Notes under the pieces: model-generated
Database searches by the model: none
Told to the model about the DNA's origin: nothing
The model's input: only the letters and a program-made list of their open reading frames with translations
Made by a program: the position numbers and the translations under genes
Shown here: piece after piece, positions 30,481 through 43,014 of the stretch
Position numbering within the stretch: position 1 is the stretch's first letter
Layout of the letters: every line of letters starts with the position of its first letter
From: Coffea arabica
Lineage: Eukaryota; Streptophyta; Magnoliopsida; Gentianales; Rubiaceae
Assembly: GCF_036785885.1 (NCBI RefSeq)
Contig: NC_092317.1
Span: forward strand, 436,501-500,500
Direction: 5' to 3'
Length of the DNA: 64,000 bases

Positions 30481-31245
30481 TGGAGGCTTCGACGAGGTAC
30501 AGCTAAAGAGAAGCTTCGGCTGCTAAGTTAGGAGCAGTAACAAGAGGGATACTCCAAGTCCAGGAAGCGAAAGCCGAGTAAACTGGGGAATAGACAGATG
30601 AATTAAATGCCGATCGATATGTGTGCCTGTCGGTCCCAGATAAGGCAGGGGCGGTCGCGTGTACTAGGTAGGTATAGCTGATAAAAGAGTGCAAATAAAT
30701 AGTACGCGGTGCGGCGGTTAAGTTAAGGTCGGAACCTTGGAGGTAACAGGTCAACGAACGTTAGGATGATCAGAAAACGAACGTTGTGGCTGCCCGATGA
30801 CAACAAAGATGATATCATGATGCTGCTTTTGTTCAATCTTCAAAACGACATCCTCCCGGTCCGTCCTAGGCAGGCTAATCTCATCCCATCCATATCCGGG
30901 TAGGAATTTCTTGGGATTCTGGGCAACAATGAATAAAAGATGGCGGGCTACCCATAACGAGTAAAGCAAATGTACCTTGCCTTGCTGATGACCCATACAT
31001 AATGGCAGCAGCCAATGTACACAAGCGTTCAATCTGCATTTGCGTCAGCAAGTGCAGTTAGTGCCATGCCATGCCATGCTCGTTTGTAATCAATTATTAC
31101 TAGTGAGTTACTCAACAGTTATCACCGCCAAGTTTGCTTTTACTAATACCTTAAGGAGATCCTTTTTTGAAAAAAAAAATAAAAATTTCTTCTTAAGGAG
31201 ATCTATTCATTTCAGGAGAATACAAAATTTTTGGGTTAGAGGAAT

Positions 31246-31635
31246 GTGGAGGCCAATTGTGGATTTGTCCACCTCGACAACCCCTCACCTCGGCAACCGT
31301 CTTGGGGAGCAGGACGCCTGGACTCCCTGGTGGTCAAGAGGGTGTTGGGATGGTACCGGGAGGGGCCTCCCCAGGATTCGAACCCTTGACCTTAAAGGTC
31401 TTTGGATTGAATGCCTGGTACCCATTGGACTACTGTACCATCCCAACACAGGCCAATGGGTACCAGGCATTCAATCCAAAGACCTTTAAGGTCAAGGGTT
31501 CGAATCCTGGGAAGGTCCTCCCGGTACCATCCCAACACCCTCTTGACCACCAGGGAGTCCAGGCGTCCTGCTCCCCAAGACGGTTGCCGAGATGAGGGAT
31601 TGGCGAGGTGGACAAATCCACAATTGGCCTCCACA
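31246..31635. repeat. 390-bp palindrome of two inverted tRNA-like (SINE-like) units
   Basis: Arms at about 31246-31430 and 31453-31635 are near-perfect inverted copies around a loop of about 22 bp. The right arm contains GGTTCGAATCC (about 31498-31508), a match to the RNA polymerase III B box found in tRNA genes and tRNA-derived SINEs; the left arm has it on the minus strand. An A-box-like GGTACAGTAG precedes the left-arm unit on its own strand. Either two SINE-like units inserted head to head or one foldback element would explain this. Confidence 0.75.
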
Positions 31636-32369
31636 AGGAACATGTTATAATGTCCAATCTATGTTCACTTAATAATCATAGGATATGAATGCTGTTTGCT
31701 GGATTCACTTATGCTAAGTACTTTCGGTTGAATGAGGGTGCTCACAGATGTTGTAAAGATTAACACGTACTAGCATCTAGAATAAAAAACTTTCTTCTGA
31801 TTTCTAGACGGTATGACGAATGTTTGTTTGTAGACGATAATCCATGACTGTTCTGCTCTCCATTGCTTTTTTGGGTTATGGATGGATGGATCCAAACAAC
31901 AAACGGAATTGAAATCCATAACCAAATAACGAACGGAAACTGAAGCGAAGTGACGATTATGGCCCATTCCATATCAAATTTGAAGACAAACATAAATAAC
32001 CTCCTTCTTCTTTTTGTAGTTCATTCCGCATAATAGGAACCCGAACATGGGAGTCATGACGTGACGAAATCGAAGAAGAAAAGGGGGAATTTATAACCCA
32101 AACAAGCAACAATAATAAAAGTCTATTGATTGATTGATTTGCCTTGAAAAAAAAAACTCTATTGATTTAGTATTTAATTGATCGTCCATTAATGTGATTT
32201 TGAAAGTGAAGGAAAACGGAAGGTCATGACGTGTCCCCGTGTAATGTACACAAAATGCCATAGTCCCCCCCACCCACCAATGCCATAACCTCCTTGGTCC
32301 TCAGGCTCAGCAAGCACCAATCACCACCACCGCCCAACCACCCAAAGACACACACACACTACTAACTGG

Positions 32370-32394
32370 TCTCTCTCTCTCTCTCTCTCTCTCT
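32370..32394. repeat. (CT)n microsatellite
   Basis: Twelve uninterrupted CT dinucleotides in intergenic DNA, preceded by a short (CA)n run at about 32350-32358. Confidence 0.9.
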
Positions 32395-32779
32395 GCGTTT
32401 TGGTCCTTTGCATCACCATCACAAAAATTGTTCACTTTTTCTACAACCAGCCGCAGCAGGGAGGACTAGGAGGATGGGATAAATCTAAACTCGGGACCTG
32501 TATTTGTAATTATCAGTTAAATATGAATCATACTTCTTTCTTTTTTTTTTTTTAATCATGTGTTACTTTACAGCTCCCGTTATCCGGTTGAGCCGTGGAA
32601 AATTCCTTTTGCTTCTCCTATATGCTGCTAGTAGTCCGTACTACAGAGTCGGGAAACTGCTTTCATTTCCATTTGTTTGGATACGTCAATCAATGAGCTT
32701 TTCTGCTACTCATAGTTACTTAAAAATTTTATATTGCTACTATTAACTACGCACATTTAATACTGAGATAAGGGACATA

Positions 32780-33130
32780 CTCCCTCCCTTTTTTTATAAC
32801 TGACGTTTAAGGTTTTGCACACCAATTAAGAAAAGTTTTTCATTGTTTAAATCTATACACTACTTTCCTTTTGTACCCTCATTAATTGTCCAATTCACCC
32901 ATGTTTTCTCTTACTAGAGTACTAAATGGTGCTGTTTTACTAGACCAAAAGCAATGCAAACTAACTCCCACCAAACTAGGAGTAGTAATTAAGAACCCTG
33001 TATTAGAAAAGAGAGATAAAAGGGTAAAATTGTGAAAAAATAATTAATGCTGCATGGGGATAATACAACGACAGGTAAAAGTACTTAAAAGCAAAATTCT
33101 TAAACGTCAGTTATAAAAAAAGGGAGGGAG
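32780..33130. mobile_element. Stowaway-type MITE (Tc1/mariner), 351 bp
   Basis: Perfect terminal inverted repeats of at least 32 bp begin CTCCCTCCC and continue through ATAACTGACGTTTAAG. They are flanked by TA on both sides (32778-32779 and 33131-33132), the Tc1/mariner target duplication. The interior is non-coding. The CTCCCTCC terminus is typical of plant Stowaway elements. Confidence 0.93.
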
Positions 33131-33489
33131 TAACTTATAAGCCGCATCCCCTCCCTCTCCTCTGTCTCTTCTCTGTGTGTGTGTGTGGTAGTATACACTA
33201 CAGCAGCACGAGTATAATTTAATGTTGAAGGTTAGATTAGATGGTAATCATCAGCTGCTGAGGAGTTTTGGGCTTTGGGCCTATCCTCTTCATTGTCTCA
33301 AACAAAATAACGCAATGAATGGAGTGCGTGTATTATATATAATGTATGTACATATAAATAGGTATTAGTACAAAAACTGACGAGGTCTTTTGTTCGAGAT
33401 GGAAGAAACCATTATTATTACTTAAAGAAAGCGAAATTAGTACATACCTAATTTTGTTCATATTCTTCAAGCCAAATTTATAGAGTAGC

Positions 33490-33520
<31 letters not shown>
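33490..33520. repeat. (TA)n microsatellite
   Basis: About fifteen TA units interrupted by one TTTA. Likely length-polymorphic; no other function visible. Confidence 0.9.
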
Positions 33521-34412
33521 GCTGTTAGTTGCGTCAGCGTTTTGGACCTTTGGTTTGTTTCCTAGCTTAGCACCTTGGAAACAAAAGCAATAGTACAGTT
33601 TTTGTCGCATTATTCAGGTAAAAGTTTGGTCGCATGGAATCCTTTCGACCCAAAGTCAAATACAAATACTCCCTATCAATGTCGCTTAATTGTTTGCTTA
33701 ATTTGAAAATGAAGAAATGTCTTGATACCATTTTTTTTTACCACACAAACCGAAAAAAAAAAAAAAGGTGGTTGTCTTGTCATCAACTCGTGATGATTGA
33801 GTTAGAGAACCTGATCCCTCTCTCTCTCTCTCCCTTTTTTTTTGGGGTGTTCGGTTTCCCAATATTACGTCAAATCTCTTCTAGGACCCAAGTGTGCTTG
33901 AAAAAGACAGTTAAATACGAAGCACTATAAAAATAGCAAATGCTTTCATTTAAGAAGAAATATAATATTATGATTGATTGATGGTATATGAGTAGTAATT
34001 AGAGAAGAGTAAACACACCAGCGCTGTATAAAAGTGGTCCAACAACTCTAAATCAGCCCTCGCCCCAAACACACACACATATATATATATATAAAGAGAG
34101 TAAAGGAAAAGACTAAAACTAAAGCGAATAACAAGCAAAATACGTTGGTAAAAGAAAGGAGGAATGCTGTACGAGTGCTGGATGCCGGAAACTTGTCGTC
34201 CATCGGAAGTTGGGACTCGAGAGCAACAATTGATGAATTGAGTTTAACCAGTTGGATTCCAGTTGCATGCCTCCCCTTTATCAACGTCTCCTTTTTATTC
34301 TACCCTTCATCATCATTACAACAATTCACTAGCATTACTACTCTCTTTTCTTCAATCTTGTCAACGTTAATGATAACTGATCTCACATGACCAACCACCA
34401 AGACTGATGGAG

Positions 34413-34560
34413 TGTTTGGATCTCAAATAATATTTCGCTTGTATCGTAAACACATTTTCTAACCCATCTTTTTATATTCTCAATCAACTTTTTATATCTC
34501 ATACATCACATCACAAAAAGTGCTACAGTAATTATTTCAAATAATATCCTATCCAAACAA
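34413..34560. mobile_element. Short MITE, copy B (148 bp), inverted relative to copy A
   Basis: Starts TGTTTGGA and ends TCCAAACAA. The part around CATCACATCACAAAAAGTGC corresponds to the reverse complement of the same stretch in the copy at 26889-27060. Non-coding, more diverged than copy A, with one terminus degraded. Confidence 0.75.
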
Positions 34561-34634
34561 ACCAGCCCCGTTCAAATTTTGTCTAATCATGTAAATTAGT
34601 ACATAGATTGATATAATTTTGATATCATCGTGAG

Positions 34635-35269
34635 TAGGGGTGGCAATTCGGGTCCAATCAGGTTGGCGGGTCGGGTCAAGCCAAAAAATCTGTTGACCCG
34701 AACCCGAAAAATTTGGGTTGGCGGGTCGATCCGAAATGACCCGAAAATTAATTTTAATTTATTAATTTATCACTGTAAATTCTAATAAAATCAATTTCTC
34801 ACAAAATTAATTACACCATCAAATAATAAAAATTTAAATTAATAATTTCAAATCAAATCCAAAATAAATTAAACACTGTAAAAGTGTTTTATTCCAAACC
34901 AAATATAAAATAAATTAAAACGAATTATATTATTTGTCCAAATATAATAATTTTAACTTCATACAAGGTAAATAAATTCATTTAGGATTAAGTAATTAAT
35001 ACCTTTGAGAAAAAAGAATGATTTAGTTTAGTTAGATAAAATAATTTAAATAATTTAAATGTTTATTAAATTATTTTTAATTTGTAAACGGGTCATATCG
35101 GGTCATATCAGGTCACCACGGGTTGACCCGAAATTGACCTGTTTTCTTTTCGGGTTCATCGGGTTCGACCCGATTCTGACCCGAACCCCCAAAACTTCAA
35201 CCCAAACCCATTAATTTCGTGTTAGGTTCGTATCGTGTTTTCAAGTCGTGTCAGAAATTGCCACCCCTA
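34635..35269. mobile_element. Non-autonomous hAT-type element, 635 bp
   Basis: Terminal inverted repeats TAGGGGTGGCAATT and AATTGCCACCCCTA, with the inner bases diverging slightly. The flanks ATCGTGAG (34627-34634) and ATCATGAG (35270-35277) form an 8-bp target duplication with one mismatch, as hAT elements make. Subterminal regions are full of GGGTC/GACCC repeats, common binding sites in hAT ends. The centre is very AT-rich and non-coding. Confidence 0.85.
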
Positions 35270-37072
35270 ATCATGAGCTTTGCATACAAATTTATATACT
35301 TTTTTATCGAACATGATTGAACAAAATTGAAACTGAGGAGGTCTCGTTTTCCGACTGATTGATATAATTAGTACAAGTTAATACCATAACTTTGATATCA
35401 TCGCGAGTTTTACATTAATTCAAAACAAATTTGCGTTTTCATATCAAAATTATATACTTTTATATTGATGAATGTTAAAACCTATTACATAACCGAACAG
35501 ACTGAGGAGGTCCATTTCCGATTGAGAGACATAGAGAGTCAGGTTTGGTAAATCGGACCACCACTTTATGGGAGCCATTCTCGCTTTGGTTTGTGAACGC
35601 TACGGCTGGTTGGTGGTTTGGTGACTTTGGTCCCTTCAGCCTTAAGTCCAAGCTACAAGCTGGTAGTAGCTATCAAAGCCATTGCCTTACGCCGGAGAAA
35701 TCTCCACACATCTATTAAGTTCAATCGAAGACTTTTTTTAATTATTACTTACTATGTTAAAAAACTCTCATCATGATCTAAAAGCCATAGACAGAAAAAG
35801 AAGGAAAGAGATAAAGGCACCTAATTTCGTCCACAAGGAAATTTATTGTGCTGGTTAGCTCTTAATAGTTGATACTCGAATAAGAACTGGTCACATCCCC
35901 ATTATTAAGTACACTTGACAGCAGCTTTACTCCTTTCCTTTGGTAGATCACAGTGAAAACGTGGACTGTTTAGAAGAGAAGACAATTGATTTGATGAAAT
36001 TACCAAAACCGAGGGATAGAAAGAAGAGCAGTCATCATGGGCCTGCCTGAGGTCTGCTTTAATTTTTCACCAGGCAGAAAGTCAGAAGAAGAGCGTCTTA
36101 GATCGTGTCACAGTAACAACGGAGGTTGGTGCAAGTGAAATGGGCTTGCATCCCTTAATTATGAGATTTTCGGATTCAAAATTCATGAAAATAAAAAAAA
36201 GAGAGCTTCCCTTCACAGAGGATTCGATATCGCTTGAACAGAATTAATCATAAACAGTAAAATGGATAGGGACACCTTGGGTTACATCTAAAAAAAAAAA
36301 GAAAAGAAAGATCGTGTAACAGTAAGAAAATAAAATGATGGTATCCAAGAAAGCAATCATGCCGGTGAAAGCTACATCTCCAAGATTTTCCCTTTGATTC
36401 AGTCAATAAATTTCACCTGTGACAATATACTCTCTATTATTGTCATTATTCCGATCTACACTCTACAGTTCTCAGTCCACGGGCCTCCTAATAATTGAAT
36501 CATACCATCAAAAGTATGCTACTTTAATCAAATTTAATCAATCTGTCTCGTCTCCCTTCAAACCGCGTCTTTATCTATTTATCCCTCCTCTTCTTACTAC
36601 GACTACAGATACATTTTAGGAAAAGATTTATACCCAATTTTTTATTTTTTTGTATTTATGAATTAATGAATCATTACTAGCAGTACTCTTCTTCTACTCC
36701 TACTTCCCCTGCATATTTCCATTTTCCTAGTAGTACACTACTATTATACTACTACGTATTATAGAAACAATTCTTTACTCTGACAAAGGAAAGTTAACGA
36801 GAAAGAATTCTGTGGCTTTGGATCCTTGTGGCAGATCGTGGCTGCCAGCTTTACTTGGAATGGGAACAGAAAAAGTATAAACGCTACCCTGTTTTAAGCT
36901 AAATATATAAATTATTCATCCTGGGATACCAGCACCTGTATTGCTAAAATTTCTTGCAGGATTACACATAAAATAAATTATTCTGAAAAAGAGGTCCCAT
37001 AAAGCCTTTTCGGTCCTAAGCTGGAGGTGGCTCTTGGGTTCTGGTGAGGATTGAGAGAAAAGGGAAAAAGAG

Positions 37073-40000
37073 ATGAGGGAGGTGGAGCTAGCTGCGGCGG
37101 TCGCGCTACTGGGCTGCATTCTGCTGTTGGGGCCAAGCTTCACCAATGCCGACACAGATCCAAATGATGGTCACTATTCTTTTCTTGCTTTCCCCCTGTC
37201 TTTGCATGTCTGTATATTTCTAAAAATCTTATCTTTTTTCATTTTCTGTGGTTTCAAGTGAATATCTGCATTTCTTTGTATCTTTGCTTGGTTTTATGGG
37301 TTTATGCTTCTTCGTGTAGTTAAAAGTAGGAATTGCTCATGGGTTTTTTCAGTTTCTCAAGATGGAAATGGGATTTGGAGATGCAAGGATGAGTATAAAT
37401 GAATTTTTTAAATCTTTTTTTTTATTATAAACATTTTCAACCATTTACAAATATCTTTGTTGAACATCTTTCATTCTTCTTTATCTTGGAATTTCTTTTC
37501 GGCTCTGTCCTGATTTTTTTTTTGTTTCTCAGTTCACTCCCGTGGTGGAAGCTGACTTTTTTACACAATTTAAGGATACTTTGCATATTTTATGAATATT
37601 TACCTGAATAAGTCAATGTGAGGGTGCATTACCTGTGATGGACTTGATGATCTATCTGATGGGTGGGTGATCAGTGGAACATTACCAAATCAAAGCGAAT
37701 TCATTATTGGGTGATACATTTTGTGTCTTGTATATTTCTCTTCCAATGCATCGAGTAATCAAAGCTATTACAGGTTGGTTCCAGTTCTCATGTTTGAAAA
37801 CTTAGTTGAAGAAATCTTTGTTTGCGCTTCGTCAATTTTTTGCCTTGTGGGGTTGTGAGGGATCTTTAGATAGGCAAGTATTAGGCACTTAGAGATGCGG
37901 GGTTAGAATCAAGTAGTCTGCTGCATAATAAAGCAAATATGTAATTTTGCTGCAGTGACACTTGGAAACCAATCCTTGAGGAAATGCATGTTCAGCCAGT
38001 TCAGTTAAGAAGGCATGTGGAATTCCACTTGTTTGGTTGTGTTGTAAAGTGTGTTCAAGTGTAGTGTTTGTTGTCATAGTTATGGAAATACATTCTTGGT
38101 GTACATGCTACTAATGATTTTTTTTATTATCGATACTCCGAAGCCAATAGTAAAATTTATTCTCAAAATTTTGGACATACAGCTGGTGTTCTTTACGACC
38201 TATACAAGAGTTTGAATTCTCCATCCCAACTGACCAAATGGAACCCAAATGGTGGTGATCCTTGTATAGAAAACTGGAAAGGCATTACTTGCTCTGGCTC
38301 AAGAGTCACAGAAATGTAATTTTTAACTCTGAAACTTGCTTTCTCATGATCATTGTCTCATACTTGTCACTCATAACTCTAACTTTAGGATCCTATTTAC
38401 ATTTTCAGAAAATTATCAGGTCTTGGGTTAACTGGGTCAATGGGTTTCGAGCTGGACAAGTTGAAATCTGTAACCAACTTGTGAGTCCAATGATCTTTTA
38501 CATTATCTTCATTTATCTTATTTTTACTTTTTGTGGCTTTTTGATCAATGTGGTGTTTCGATTTGTTTCTGCAGTGATATAAGCAATAATAACCTTGGCA
38601 ACCAGTTACCTTTCCAACTTCCGCAAAATGTGCAGCAACTGTATGTTAAACATCTGTTTTTGGCCATTTCTATTTGTCCCAGTCTTTTCTTTTCTGTCTT
38701 TTTCTCGTGATTCATCTTTAACTGTACAGAAATCTAGCTGGTAATGGATTCAATGGTGGCCTTCCCTACTCCGTCTCGCAGATGACCTCTCTTAAGTACC
38801 TGTAGGTTAAACAAATGCTTGTGAATAGTTTTCCTGATCAACTAAGAGTTTGACCTCAAAGTTTTCATGAATCTTTTCTTCTTCTTATATTTGTAGAAAT
38901 GTCAGTCACAACCAATTTCAGGGCCAGCTAGGTGATATGTTTGCATCTCTTACTAGCCTCTCCACTCTGTAAGACATGCCTCCTTACCCCCTTCAAGTTC
39001 TAAAAAATCTTGTACATGTGACTTGGTTGAGATTGATTCGGACTTCTAACCTAATTTTCCTGCTGCTTCACTTTTATCCTGAAATGATATGTTTCTCATA
39101 GAAGCGTAAGCAATTTACCTCAATTCCAGTAATTTTTTTCAACTCTTCTCAATAGCCTTACTCTAATCATTTGAATATCCTGTTTACATCTTAAATTGAT
39201 AATTGAAATGAAATACATTAGTGTTCTCGCTGGGTTCTAATTATCTGTTACATTCTTCAGGGACTTCTCTTTTAATGTAATGTCAGGTGACCTTCCTAAA
39301 AGTTTCAGTTCATGCACCAGTATGACTGATATGTAAGTGCATTATCTTGACCTCTTGCAATAGCAACGAAGGAAGTCTTAAAATACTAATGATTACTTAT
39401 TGTCATGCAGGAATTTGCAGAACAATCAGTTTACGGGCACTATTGATGTCCTTGCAAATCTTCCTCTTGATAATTTGTAAGTTAGTACTTTTGATAGCTC
39501 AGTAATAGAATAATCTTGTTGGTTTTTAAGGGGAAGTCATTGCGCTGGTTCACATTTTATGCTGTCAGGAATGTCGAGAACAACCATTTCAGTGGTTGGA
39601 TCCCTGATCAGTTGAAAGACATAAATCTGCAGTAAGCACCTCATAGTATTAATCATTATTTGCACTTTAAATCATCTAGATACGACGTTTTGTAGATCTA
39701 TATTAAGATCTTCTATTCTCTAACAGAACTGGCGGTAATTCATGGACCTCGGGTCCTGCACCTCCTCCTCCACCTGGCACACCTCCTGCTAGCAGACCTA
39801 ACAAAAATCACAAGTCTGGAGGCAATAGCAAGTCTGATGGTGGTAGTAGTGGGAGTAACTCTGGCATAAGTGGTGGAGCTGTTGCAGGAATTGTTATTTC
39901 CATTTTAGTTGTGGGAGCCATTGTAGCTTTCTTTATTGTGAAACGAAGATCAAGGAGGCCATCCAAAGATATAGAGAAGCTTGACAATCAACCTTTTGAT

Positions 40001-43000
40001 CCACTTGTTTCGCATGAAGTACAAGGTGCTTAACCTTCATGCTTTGCCTTGATATACTAATGGTTACTAGCCATATCCAGTAGGGTGGGATTTACTTCCT
40101 GAGGTTTTGAATTTTATCATATGATGCATGCACTACTCGGCATGAAAGTATTATTCTATTTGACCATTGTTAGATAGTTGCCTGTCTCATGTTTTAATCT
40201 AATATTGAATATTTACCTAGAAGAAAATACTGTTAGAAGAATGTTGGTTTTGTTCTTCGTTTGCAATGGCCTGCACAATTACTTGGTTTTTTGTGATAAT
40301 TCTTCTGCAGAGATGAAGTCTATTCAACCTTCTTCCACAACTAGCACCATATCATTTGAAACTCCTACATCAATAAATCTCAAACCTCCACCTGTTGACC
40401 GCAACAAATCATTCGATGAGGATGATACCTCAATGAAACCCATTATCCCTCCTAAAAAAGCCGTTACAACTCCAATAGAGGCAAAACAATATTCAGTGGC
40501 TGACCTACAGATGGCTACAGATAGTTTCAGTGTCGAAAACCTAATTGGTGAGGGATCCATTGGACGTGTCTATCGAGCTGAATTTGATGATGGCAAGGTA
40601 TTCAAGTTTTATGGCTGATTATTTATTTCCTTTTCATTTCAGGGTTTAGGAACCTAGTTTTTAAGAGCCATTTTGAGAATAGTATGTAATATGAATTCAC
40701 AATTATGCAGATTTTGGCTCAATTTTTTCCTGTTTCCCATGGACATTACAAATGTTTATCTATGAATTCATGAGATGTTTAAAATTTTCATGACATGTTC
40801 AATTTTGTCAATCCTATGATTTGATGCTCGTGAAGAGTCCCTTGTTGATATAATGACTTCTGGTCTTTTCAAATCTTTGTTTAACCTGAAGGTTCTAGCT
40901 GTGAAAAAGATAAAATCGTCTGTACTTCCCCATGCTGAAGATTTCCTGGAAATAGTTGCTGAGATATCACGCCTCCACCATCCAAATGTGACTGAGTTGG
41001 TGGGATACTGTTCAGAGCATGGACAGCACCTGCTAGTTTATGAGTTCCATAAAAACGGTTCGCTGAATGAGCTCTTGCATCTATCTGATGAATATAGCAA
41101 ACCGCTAACATGGAATAGCCGGGTCAAGATTGCACTGGGGACTGCGCGTGCACTAGAGTTAAGTCTGGTATTTAATTTGATTGATATTTCTTTTGAACAA
41201 CCTGGTAGATGATATCATTTGGGGATATGGCAGTTTTTTACTTTGTTTCCTGAATTTCTGGATTATTACTGCCTGCACTGGAGGCTGAATGCTTTCACAC
41301 TTTTATTTTCAATATGGTACTTCAGTCCTTGTTGTCTAGTCAAAAGAAAATGACTGTCTTTTAAATTCAATCAAGAAAACTTTAGGGTCTCCAAGTTTTG
41401 CTGAAGAATTCTTGATTTCATGGCAGTTTTTTTCTTTGTTTTCTGAATTGCTGGACTATTACTGTCTGCAGTAGAGGCTGAATGCTTTCACACTTTATTT
41501 TCAATACGGTACTTCAGTCCTTGTTGTCAAGTCAAAAGAAAATTACTGTCTGTTTAAATTCAATCGAGAAAACTTTAGGGTCTCCAAGTTCTGCTGAAAT
41601 TCTTGATTTCTTGAATGTAACAGCATACTTCATCATTTGAGGTCCATGGCCTATTGTATCGTGGTAAAAGAGGAATAGTTGGTCACTATGTTTGATGGAT
41701 TTTGATTAATGAATGGAAAATGGAAGTCCAACTAAAGTTTCTTGCTAGGACGCAATTTGCAATCAATTTGAATATTTTTTGTGGAGAGTTTGCTTATGCA
41801 AATGTTTTTTGCAGGTATCTGCATGAAGTTTGTTCACCTTCAGTTATTCATAAAAATTTTAAATCGGCTAATATTTTACTTGACATGGAACTTAATCCTC
41901 ACCTTTCTGACTGCGGATTGGCAAGCCTTGTCCATGACATCGATCAGGTAAGCTTAACCTTCACAAGCTCTTATGTTTACTTCGCAAGAATAGTGTGTTA
42001 CTTGTTTTGCTGGTCCTACCGGCCATGCGCAGCATATTTTTAATGAGGAACTCGAAAAGAAATATGTTAATCCACTGTGATACTGATTTCCATTTGTTTG
42101 GAGCTGTATAGGAGAAACTCAACGTGTGGATAGTGGCGGTCCTTTTCCTGTTTTTCTCAACCCAAGTAAATCAAGAGATAAGCATCACAGGGTCATCAGA
42201 AGTAGAGAGATATTAGGTTGACATACACAGCCAGCTAGAAACTATTAGCCTAAGAGGATAGCACTGGACTCCAAGCATTCTTCATTGTAATTGAGTTTAG
42301 ATATATATTGCATTGTGGAACCAGTCGGATGACTTGAGCTGTGTTTGTTTTTCTTTTGTTTCTTATTTGGTCCTTTTGTAGGCATTAAACCAAAATGCAG
42401 GGTCTGGATACGGTGCACCTGAGGTTTCCATGTCTGGTCAATATACCATCAAAAGTGATGTATACAGTTTCGGAGTGGTCATGTTGGAACTACTTACTGG
42501 ACGTCAACCTTTCGATAGGTAAAGTTTCTGAAGCATCCGTGGTATTCTAATAGTTCTTTGTACAATGGTAAAGCTATTTAGTAAATCACCATGACTACAT
42601 TTGTTCTGAACAGCTCCAGGGCAAGATCCGAACAATCGTTAGTTCGATGGGCAACCCCTCAACTCCATGACATCGATGCATTGGCTAAGATGGTTGATCC
42701 AGCACTCAAAGGGCTATATCCAGTTAAATCTCTTTCCCGGTTTGCTGATGTTATTGCTCTGTGTGTCCAGGTAGCAAATCTTAAATTAATATATGATGTC
42801 CCATGTGCATTTAAAGACTGGAGTACATCAAATAATTCTGGATTTAACCTGATATTCCTTGTTGCTGCAGCCGGAGCCTGAGTTTCGACCGCCAATGTCA
42901 GAAGTGGTTCAAGCACTGGTGAGGTTAGTGCAACGTGCAAACATGAGCAGGAGAACACTTGGGAATGATCAGGGGTCCTCTGTACGATCAAATAACTCAG

Positions 43001-43014
43001 ATGATCAAGACTAG
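37073..43014 (+). CDS. LRR receptor-like kinase, STRUBBELIG-receptor family (SRF6/SRF7-like)
   Basis: Membrane receptor of LRR-V type, 711 aa in 16 exons: 37073-37169, 38183-38315, 38409-38480, 38575-38640, 38730-38801, 38897-38968, 39261-39332, 39411-39476, 39569-39631, 39727-40025, 40311-40597, 40892-41157, 41815-41947, 42382-42518, 42614-42770, 42871-43014. Order: signal peptide (about 1-26), LRR N-terminal cap with WKGITC, six LRRs each on its own 63-72-nt exon, a proline-rich juxtamembrane stretch ([11 protein letters not shown]), one membrane helix (about 289-310), then a kinase domain (about 410-690). The glycine loop [13 protein letters not shown] and the AVKK lysine are present. The catalytic loop reads [11 protein letters not shown], so the HRD Asp is replaced, and DFG is DCG. 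This fits the SRF family, regarded as atypical or inactive kinases. The closest layout is SRF6/7; ligand unknown. Confidence 0.94.
41228..41612. repeat. Tandem duplication of about 193 bp inside an SRF intron
   Basis: Copies at about 41228-41420 and 41421-41612 share GAGGCTGAATGCTTTCACAC, GGTACTTCAGTCCTTGTTGT and ACTTTAGGGTCTCCAAGTT, with scattered substitutions and small indels. It lies in the intron between the exons ending at 41157 and starting at 41815, so the coding frame is unaffected. Confidence 0.85.

Larger units (their letters stand above)
30481..37072. other. 6.6-kb intergenic region rich in small transposons
   Basis: Upstream of the lipase start a minus-strand TATTTATT (about 30692-30699) may be its TATA box. 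The rest holds a palindromic tRNA-like repeat (31246-31635), microsatellites, a Stowaway MITE (32780-33130), a MITE copy (34413-34560) and a hAT-type element (34635-35269). The last kilobase is the promoter side of the receptor kinase gene. I found no protein-coding gene; the open frames are short and unrelated to known families. Confidence 0.55.

Noticed and set aside
31498-31508. Possible tRNA gene (B box)
   Set aside because: Only the B box and a weak A box are recognisable; no cloverleaf, anticodon arm or acceptor stem can be folded, and the unit sits in a long palindrome.
31040-31657. Several overlapping open frames on both strands
   Set aside because: They are produced by the inverted repeat, which yields the same peptides on both strands; no start context or family similarity supports a gene.
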